Shown piece after piece: positions 55,916 through 64,000 of a stretch of DNA of 64,000 nucleotides (the stretch's first letter is position 1; each line of letters opens with the position of its first letter). A program made the translations under genes and the position numbers. A model generated the notes under the pieces. It was not told the origin of the DNA, searched no databases, and was given only the letters and a program-made list of their open reading frames with translations. Origin of the DNA: Planococcus citri. Its lineage: Eukaryota; Arthropoda; Insecta; Hemiptera; Pseudococcidae. The DNA is taken from positions 19,964,001 through 20,028,000 of the forward strand of contig NC_088679.1 of NCBI RefSeq assembly GCF_950023065.1, written 5' to 3'.

Positions 55916-56518
55916 TAGTAGGGGGGACTTCAAGTCGGCCCGTCTGTAGCATACTTTGTGCTATACAAAGCGCCACCGCCACCACATACCGCCGAAACAG
56001 CGTTTAAAAAAAATAGGTGGGGGTAAACATTTGGTAGAAAGTGATAGTTGGAGGAATTCTGCGGACCTGCTCCACGTCATTCATTCTGTTACGACGAGGT
56101 GTTATTGTACTTCGTTTCCTTCAGTGGCTTTGGCTTCAATTGCTGGTGCTTTTCGAGTAATTCGTGTGTTCCTCTATCTAGTATTTTGTTGTGCGCATTT
56201 AGTAAAAGCGAGTTTTCATTCGAGAGTGCTAAATTTGGGCATTTTTTGTGTGTTTTTTTCGAGCATTCTTCGTAAATCTTAATCGCGTATTCGTTGCATA
56301 AGTATTTTTTTTCGTAAAAAAGTGCTGTAAGTAGTTCTGTTTTATTGATTTTTTTTTCTGTTCCTTTACAGTGTGTACCATGTGAAGTGAAACTTCCTCC
56401 AGGCTTTATCTCCCATTACTTAAATAGAATCGAAATTTACGCGTGATTTCGTATCAATATTGTTACTGCTTTGTGTCTTGTTGAGCCTCTTGTGTATGTT
56501 TTTTTTCTCTACTTGATA

Positions 56519-56632
56519 ATGAAACCGCGTAAATCATCTTCCAGGTTTTACGAGTACGAAGTGCCTGACAACGAACCAGGAAAAGTGATCAGTTCAATTT
56601 CTAAACAGGATAATAAAGGCGAGGCAATAAAC
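56519..56632 (+). CDS. Host gene, coding exon A (first 38 codons)
   Basis: ATG 56519 opens MKPRKSSSRFYEYEVPDNEP and continues to GEAIN. It ends in phase 0 at AAC, followed by the consensus donor GTAAGT (56633). Upstream 55930-56518 looks like promoter and 5' UTR. The N-terminus is basic and Ser-rich, with no signal peptide. It joins in frame to exon B at 58051. Confidence 0.7.
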
Positions 56633-58050
56633 GTAAGTATAATATTACCGTTATTTTATTCGTTGAATTAGTCTCAGGGAAGAAGATTTATCATGGTCAG
56701 GTTTCGAACAAAGTACGTGAAATTATCGAAAGAATCGTTGACCGTAACGATATTATTATTCTCTACGGTTTAGGAAAATCAACCATTTTGTTTTGTTTGG
56801 TATTTTTCTCTGCAGTGGTTCCCAGAGTACGTACAGAATATTAAAATAGAAATCGAATAACTTATTCTGCTCTATTTTTTTCTCTTTCGAGTAATAGAAT
56901 GAATGATTATACTGAGGAAGTTTGTTTTGTTGAATATTATAACTACTTGGAAATTACGAGAAAAAAAAACTGTTGTTTTATTTATTGTGGCTGTTCCGGT
57001 CCAGTTGATTTGAATCTGTGCCAATTTTAAAAAATACTTCGAGCTTTAGTATTTTACGTTCAAAAGTTGTAGTTAATAGTTTTTTTTTGTATTCGTAATT
57101 GTCTTGATGGCTAAATATGTTGCCGAATTTCCTTCTTTATTCTGGAGTACCATTAAAATTACTGTAAATTGGCTCATTAATTCACTTTCTCTTCGATAAA
57201 ACTGAAAACACTTTAATTGAAACATCTCATTTCGAATTCGATTCACGTTCGTTTCTGAGCTTTTTCACATTCTCGGTAGAATAATCACGAACTTTCCAGC
57301 GAAATTATTCGACTTTTGCCAAACAAACGATGACGTTGCAAGTTGTGACGTCATCAACCTACCTAACCCAAACACCATCTCAGTTTCACCAACATTTTGG
57401 GTATTTTTTAAAGTGTTTTCGTTTTCAACCGATCGATAATTGTGTTTGTTTTGCTATATTATTAAACGTGCTCTATCGTACGGCGTAATTTTCATTTTCA
57501 TCCGAACTTTCTCGTATGTTTCATTCATTCTATGGCCAAATTACACCTACTCACAGTCACAGCGATAGTAAATTTTTCGTAGTAGATAATTTGAGTAGGT
57601 AACTAGGTATAGGTATAGTTGACAAAGTGAAATACGTATTAGAGGGACGATAGGACGAGTAAATATTTAACATAGTTATTATCTTTGGTATATTGGCCTA
57701 TCTTTCTTTTTTCGAGGTCGACACGAAATATCCACCATTTTGTATTTTTAACGATTTTGTTGAAAATTTCATATAGGGGGAAACCGATTAACGACCCATT
57801 TTACGTACTAAATTACTAGTAATCGGTTGAATTATTTCTGGCGAACTTGGCAGGTTGTTTCTTACGTAGAAATACAACCAAAGAGAAGTAAGTTAAATCG
57901 ACCACCAAGGTGTAAAGAGAATACTAGCTAAACCATGAACCATAGTGAAAACTTTCTATTCGACGATTCTATCAACTCGTATAATGGTAAAGAGTCATTT
58001 AAACATGTAATTAACTTGGGTTTTTTCTTTTTTTGTTTTGTTTAAAAAAG
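56633..58050 (+). other. Intron 1 of the host gene
   Basis: Donor GTAAGT, acceptor TTTGTTTAAAAAAG. Contains a perfect CRE at 57346-57353. No other gene seen. Confidence 0.6.
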
Positions 58051-58285
58051 CACGCAAGATGCGCTCGAGTGTTGCGGAAAATAGATTCATGTCCTGGCGT
58101 GCTAACGGCTTCCAATATGTCGACAATGCAAAACGCATCAACGATGTCCAGCATTTGCAACACTCGAGAGCCTTTATGGGCGGAGGACTTCATCGATCTT
58201 TCGGAGTTCTGTCAGCCATCCACCATACCCACCAAAATGGAGGACTTAGCGGATGAACACGTTACTTCGCCAATCAGCAGCACAG
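58051..58285 (+). CDS. Host gene, coding exon B (78 codons and one base)
   Basis: After acceptor AAAAAG at 58050 the frame reads HARCARVLRKIDSCPGVL and ends at CACAG before the donor GTCATT (58286). The exon enters in phase 0 and leaves in phase 1, matching exons A and C. Its second half is acidic with bulky hydrophobics (LWAEDFIDLSEFC, then TKMEDLADEH), like a transactivation segment. The acceptor is weakened by an A run. An overlapping 72-codon frame at 58038-58256 is less consistent. Confidence 0.65.
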
Positions 58286-59861
58286 GTCATTGTCAATTTC
58301 TTGGTTAAATTTCTGCTGTATCTGTGCTCTTCTTCAAATAATACGCTCGCATGTTCCGCATATAATCTTATCTGAATTTACCGACTACACTCTTTACTCC
58401 TAAGTCCTATGTAATAGCTTTGCCACGGATTGGTGGGAACTGGGAAGAAGGGACAGGGGAGAAGCTTCATGAACCGAGCACCGAGTAACACCAACACGTC
58501 GGCGTCGCGTCGCCGAACGCCGAAATAAACCCACTATCGTTTCATCATTTAACCGAATGTTGCATCATGCTCTGTTCAAGATTAGGCTATACTTTACCTG
58601 TCTGCGTTTTCGTGTTTTTATGGTTTCTGTAGGCCTATTCGCGCCATCAGTGTGAGGTGGTTTAGGTTCAGATAGGTAACTTTACCTACTAAGATGAAGG
58701 TTTTCCAAAATTATACGTTTTTATGAGAGAATCGTAATTGTACGTGACGAGCGAGCTATGTAGCTGCCGATAATGGCGAAGTTTCATTCAAACTGACGAA
58801 TGTCGAGCTCAAGGACATTATTATTACTTGGAGTATTCAAGGAGATGTGAACCAGAGATTTCTAAAATGACCTATATTCTTTTTCGTTGAGTTTTTTGCT
58901 CGATTGAAATTTTCCTCGTGCTGAGCAAGGAGCAAGTTTTTTGGAACTGGAAAAGTCGTTGAAATTGGGTAGGAATTTTTTGCTCGATTGAATTTTGAAT
59001 TCCGAGGAAAATGGAGAGTGGGTTAAATTTTCATCTCCTGAGTACAGTTTCCCTTCAAAATGTCTACTGGGTAGAGAGGAAAGGTATTGAGTTAGTTTGA
59101 GTGTACAATTTTTATGTTCAGGCCAAGTTTTTGTACGTTTGAAATGGTGATTGATAGACATGAAAAGAGTAAGTCGTGTGTTTAGAAAGTAAGAAAGAGT
59201 TGGTATAGATTTGAGAAAGCGAGTTGAAAGAGGAAGTTTCTGTGACTATGGATTCATCATTTTTCATGAGAGAAGAAAATACGATGGAATGGAAGAAAAG
59301 TGTTTGGCTGAGAATATTATTGATTTACTGGACACGTGTCTCCCCCCCCCCCACCATTCATCGAATTACTGGGAAAAAAATCATTCGAGTGATGGAAAAT
59401 TTGTCACCCAAAATTACAAGTCTTGACTTGAATATTTTTAATGAATTAATAATTCTTTTACTCTCGAACACTTGGAAGTAATTTAATTTATGAACTTTGA
59501 AAAATTATCCCGAGAAAAGACCTAGCGAAATATCAGAGAATCAGATCACAATTTTTGTAAAGAAAAATCTACAATTTTAGTTTGTTCAGTTCTCATTTTT
59601 GAAAATAAAGTTCGCTCAAAATCACGGTTTTTGCTAAAAAAAAAAAAAAAGCAGAACAATCAAAAAAAAAATTAAACTAGACGTTCACTTCTACAACATT
59701 TCTGTTTAGCAGCAAAGAGAACTCTTGGTTTCCCATGAATTTTTTATTCGACGTATTTTAAAATGAAGAAAATTATGACATGGGATCAATTTGATGAATT
59801 TGAAAAAAAAAATTGCATCAAATTTTTTTAGTTATAAATGCAATAAATTGGGGTTTCTCAT

Positions 59862-60840
59862 TAAAAGGGCGTCCAAAACTACACCACCAAGCCAAATTTC
59901 AAAATGTTGAATAATTTCATTTTTCGATTTCCGACGAATTTTTAAAAATTCAAAATAATCTATTTTGCTTTGGAAAAAAAAATTAAAAATTGATGAAATT
60001 TTATTTTCTAGTTTTTGAAGAATTTTTTAAAATTCAAATGATTCATTTACCGTGTAAAAGGCCAAAATTTATTGTGATTTGAAGTCTGATTTACCTAAGT
60101 ATGTCTTATTTTGGATCTCTCGAATCAATCGGTTGGTGATTGTTCTCAAGTCCTCTTATTCAAGTCCTCTTATTTGAGTGATCCTCTAGCAGATTTTTCG
60201 GATTACCCAGTTTTTTGAAAAATAGTCGGAAAAAGAACCAAAATGAAATTTAAGTAAGAAAATATGAAAATAAATCTGCCAGAGGCTCGAATAGAGTTCA
60301 AAATCCAACATCAATCAATCTAGAAAAGGCCAAAAATGTGTTAGGAACCAAAATTCAGCTTTCTCTATCTCGATTCTATAAAATTTTGATTTTTTCGTGT
60401 AAATTTGTGCGATTTTGAATTTTTTAAAAGGGGGTTTAAAAATGCACCATCAAGCCAAATTCGAAAATGTTTGATTTTCATTCTTATCTTGGGGTTCTGA
60501 CAAATTTTTAAAAATTCAGAATGATCTATTTTTCTAAAAAAAAAAGATTAAAAATTGATAAAATTAAAATCTTGTTCATGTCCCATTTTTGATCTCTCGA
60601 ATCGATATGTAATAATTTTGAAGTACTTTTGGAGCCTCCTCCAGCAGATTTTTAGGTTGCTCTGTTTTGGATAAATTAGAGTGAAGAGGCTGGATGCTCG
60701 AATAGAGCTCAAAATCACCTCCAATCGATTTGGAAGAGGTTGAAAATGAAATGGGTATGAATGAACCAAATTTCAACTTTCTATCTCGATTTCATCAAAT
60801 TTCGTTTTTTCCATAAAAATTCAACCAATTTTGAATTTCT
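59862..60840. repeat. Diverged tandem duplication, period about 560 bp
   Basis: Blocks with CACCAAGCCAAATTTC (59884), GATCTCTCGAATCAATC (60114) and GCTCGAATAGAGTTC (60286) return in order near 60442, 60592 and 60692. Similarity is moderate, so the duplication is old. Confidence 0.7.
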
Positions 60841-61185
60841 CGGAATTTCTAAAAATTTACATACTTATTAAAAATTGAAAAATCAAGTTCAACGACTGAA
60901 ATTGTTTTTGACAGTGTATTTTTGTGTGTTCTGTCTACTCTCTTGTTTGATGTTTGGATACTTGGAGGCAGGGAAGGGACTGGTGTGATTACCAAAAAAG
61001 TTTGCCTTGAGCGGAAAATACTTGAATCAGGCCCTGAATTTGACTAACTGGAGAGGGTGGAAATTTTATACTTACTTGAATACTAAATAAGTTTCATGAT
61101 TTTATTCTACATTTCAAATTTAATTGCCACTCAGCAATAATTTTCAGTGTTCCAAAATTTTTAATACACAATTTTTCATTATGTT

Positions 61186-61594
61186 GGGGGGGGGGAGAGG
61201 GGTGAATATTTGAAATATTTTTTCATTCAAAAAAATCTGCATTACCCTTTTTTTGAAATTGAATATCTTTCGCCGAATTAATAGTTTCAAATTTGATCTG
61301 CCCTGTTTAGTAATAATTGTGACCTTTCCATTTTTCAATCTTCTCACAATATTTCGTAGGTCTAGGTATTCGTTCCATCGAGCGAGTCTTGGGGGGGGGG
61401 GGGGAGGGGTGAATATTTGAAATATTTTTTCATTCAAAAAAATCTGCATTACCCTTTTTTTGAAATTGAATATTTTTCGCTGAATAGTTTCAAATTTGAT
61501 CTGCCCTGTTTAGTAATAATTGTGACCTTTCCATTCTTCAATCTTCTCACAATATTTCGTAGGTCTAGGTATTCGTTCCATCGAGCGAGTCTTG
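61186..61594. repeat. Recent tandem duplication, 205-bp unit
   Basis: 61186-61390 is repeated at 61391-61594. Both copies start in a G run and end CGAGCGAGTCTTG. Differences are few: G-run length, and ATCTTTCGCCGAATTA against ATTTTTCGCTGAA. Confidence 0.92.
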
Positions 61595-63146
61595 TCTTGC
61601 TTTACCTACGAACAGAGCAAGTTACAACTTGTCTATTCCCATTAAAAATCATCGTAGTCTGTAACAACCAACAAGAGGTAAAGGTAATTTATAATACGTT
61701 AACAGCTTCTCCCTTTCCCCGAATCCTAATTCATAAAAGAAGAGTGAAGGGGAAGACCACACAACCGTACATTCTCACGTCGCGTCGTCCTACGAGCTCG
61801 ATTCTTTGAATAAGAACATAATGTCTTCAGTAACAATGAACTGTACATTGAATATCGGCACTTTCGAGGCACATATTTTCAACATTCCCCCTCCCCCCTC
61901 CTGCGTGTCTGCCACCGCTGATTATTCGTCGTCGTCTGTTTTACATCCATCGTTAGTATAACCTTTTGGAATGTAAATATGCTAAAAGTAAACCGTGTAG
62001 AACACACATGAGTCATATTCTTGGAAATATGTCGTCCATTTAACTCGGTATGTGTGTTTGTGTACTGTGTAAAGTATACTCGTACTAATCGCCAGCCAAA
62101 TGTAAATGAACGTATTTATTCGGTTGAAAATGCTGTCATTATGAATTGTCGAAGTACATACATACATACACAGACAGACATACGTAGGTATACAAATTAC
62201 AAAAAGAATAAATACGAAGATTTCTTGCTAAAACGTATTACGTTTAGAAGATCGTTTGTTAGGTTTGCTTTTTGAAAACCCATATGTCATTTCTGTATTC
62301 AACTTGGATGAATAATGGAATATTCTGTTAGGGGGGTTTAGAATATTAGAAACGTGAAAAATAAAAGATTCGTGGTCTGGCAAAATTAGGTGTGCAATGA
62401 GAGAAAGAGTACAGAAAACCGACGCCTTGTGTGTTTTTCGTTGAAACGTTCGAATGAAATGAGAATGGGTTTATTTTGATGGAGCGATGTTGCCATGTAT
62501 TCTTGGAACCGATTCAGTGGTTCTCACAGTTGATAACCTAAACTTGGAGCTGTGTAAAGAAAGTCTTGGATGGCGACTTCTGTGTAATAGTAAATTTCTA
62601 GCGAGGCTCTCATTTTATTCAAATATTTCTGGGAGATGGATTTTTAAAAATGTTCAATTATTTTTGAGGCAGTCTGTAGGTAAACCCTGAAATTTGGGGT
62701 TTGATTTTCAACTCTGGAATACCTTCAAAAATAAATCCAATTTTTTCAGTAGGTAGTTTCTTTCTTCTAGTTAGAAAGTTGCTAGTTCCGATGAGAACTT
62801 TTCAGACATACTGTAGTACTTCGCTGGTTAGAGCTAGAGGTGAACTGAAGAGTCACCTGGCACCTTGCGGTGTGGCAGACCGATAAGATATGGTGGATTT
62901 ATGGCGATGGCGCCCGTTGTGTAAATATATTTAGCTCGACACTCTACCCTACTCCCCCCTACTTCTCCACGTGTCAAAGTCCTACGCTTTATTTAGCTTC
63001 TTTTTGCATCAGCTGCTACGTCATTTATGTATTTTAATTATTATTACATATTTTTTTTGTTATCCGCAAAGCTTTCCGCTTATTTTATCGATGTTTTCCT
63101 TCCTGCGACTGATGAACTAATAAATTTTTCTATTATATGATTGCAG

Positions 63147-64000
63147 TTCATGACCATGGCTTTGATTACTCATTGGAAGTGAATGACGGTTTGGATAATA
63201 CAATCGAAGATACATTTTGGTGTATGGGATCGCCTATCGATGCCATGCAAGAAGAACTGTGTGATCCGATATCTGATTGGCTGTCAGTGACGTCTAAAGA
63301 AACCAACAACAATTCAAATACAAACAACAACAACCACATCGGTATCTTGAACGATAATCCTTGTTCGCGTTCGCAAATCTATAACATTGGCGACACGTTG
63401 CTAAATTCGACGTTTACATCATCCGTTCCTAAAATCGCCCTTGCCCCCGCCCCTAGTGGATCTTCGGCTGCTCTAACGACGGCATACCATCATCATCATC
63501 ATCATCAACAACAACGTAAAGATCACCACGTGAATTTACTATCTTCACCTCCTCTGCAACCAGACACGACGTTTTTCGATTCGATTTTGAACATGAGTGA
63601 CGTTCCATCTTCAAACGACCACTTACCACTTGAAAGTTTATACCAAAAATCGACCAGGACGAACGCCCCGGCCTCGGCGGCGGCGTTATTCGCTACGGAG
63701 AAAATACCAGATACCACGTTCACGACGAACGCGTTTCGCAGTAGTCATCAGCAGAGTATAGCAGCAGCAGCGCCGCAGTCTTCTTCGTCGTCGCCTCCTT
63801 TGATCGTCGCCGAAGATACCAGAGCGCCTGCTGCCCCTGTATTGAATCGAGTCACCGCCGCCGATACATCGGTATCTTCACCGTGTAGCGTACAGTCTCC
63901 GTCGATCACGCAGTCGAATCTGAATACCAATCTGGATTCGTCGATGGAGAAACACACAGCTAGCGGTATAATTAATCGACGAAACGTTAAGTTGAAGCTG
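63147..64000 (+). CDS. Host gene, coding exon C, runs off the window
   Basis: A good acceptor (TATATGATTGCAG) ends at 63146. Only the frame entered with one carried base stays open, for about 285 codons to the window edge; this is the phase left by exon B. The start is acidic (HDHGFDYSLEVNDGLDNTIE, then CDPISDWLSV), followed by Asn runs, a six-His run at about 63488-63507 with Gln, and long Ser/Ala/Pro/Thr stretches, ending in a basic RRNVKLKL. Acidic, His/Gln/Asn/Ala-rich disordered sequence is typical of insect transcription factors. No DNA-binding domain is inside the window, so the family is unknown. Confidence 0.7.

Larger units (their letters stand above)
58286..63146 (+). other. Intron 2 of the host gene
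   Basis: 4.9 kb with two internal duplications (59862-60840 and 61186-61594) and a C run (59342-59351). ORFs inside do not fit exon signals. Confidence 0.6.

Noticed and set aside
58038..58256. 72-codon frame overlapping exon B
   Set aside because: It does not fit the phases of the neighbouring exons, whereas the other frame does.
63523..63957. Two minus-strand ORFs opposite exon C
   Set aside because: Antisense of an in-phase coding exon with low-complexity codons.

Overview
The window reads as nuclear DNA of an insect. It is AT-rich, uses spliced genes with GT-AG introns, is full of short GTAGGTA/TACCTA runs, homopolymers and MITEs, and has single-exon and multi-exon genes with polyadenylation signals. 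The order is not resolved; scale insects/mealybugs and moths both have this texture. No bacterial, organellar or CRISPR features were seen.

Layout. 1-2,060 is AT-rich DNA with a 1.26-kb foldback repeat. 2,060-3,817 is a retroposed insert with a 13-bp target-site duplication and poly(A) tail; it carries an intact TARG1/OARD1-like macrodomain ORF. 4,660-6,150 is a single-exon host gene for a 331-residue protein I cannot name. 6,170-23,600 is gene-poor: a 23-bp minisatellite (8.0-8.8 kb), a possible first exon (10.45 kb), a 716-bp palindromic CACTA-like MITE (11.7 kb), a weak minus-strand exon candidate (15.6 kb), a 1.9-kb foldback element with a nested MITE (19.9-21.8 kb), and a decayed minisatellite running into a near-perfect 360-bp tandem repeat (22.25-23.6 kb).

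23,614-48,531 is one very large (24,918 bp) Ty3/gypsy-type LTR retrotransposon on the minus strand. It sits in the third 360-bp repeat copy, with a 4-bp TAAA duplication and two 735-bp LTRs that look identical, so it inserted recently. In its own direction it has LTR, PBS (TGGCGCCC), 1.4-kb leader, gag, pol joined to gag by a -1 overlap, a 4.3-kb mostly non-coding block with splice signals and a heat-shock element, an accessory frame (RING + coiled coil + degenerate SGNH-like domain) broken by one in-frame TAA, two small ORFs, a 3.6-kb non-coding block with repeated covarying hairpins, PPT and LTR. In pol, a complete second RNase H lies between the integrase core and the GPY/F domain, while the ordinary RNase H and the protease have atypical active-site residues.

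Right of the element the 360-bp repeat resumes, broken again by a 417-bp piggyBac-like MITE in TTAA. Then come a tRNA-derived SINE head (49.5 kb), a second piggyBac-like MITE (52.7 kb) and unannotated DNA. From about 55.9 kb to the right edge is the 5' part of a host gene on the plus strand: a promoter with inverted CCAAT and CRE sites, then three phase-compatible coding exons (56.5, 58.1 and 63.1 kb), the last cut by the window end. It looks like a nuclear regulatory protein but its family is not visible here.

The most novel material is the giant element: its domain architecture, the accessory frame with two in-frame stops, and the structured non-coding modules.
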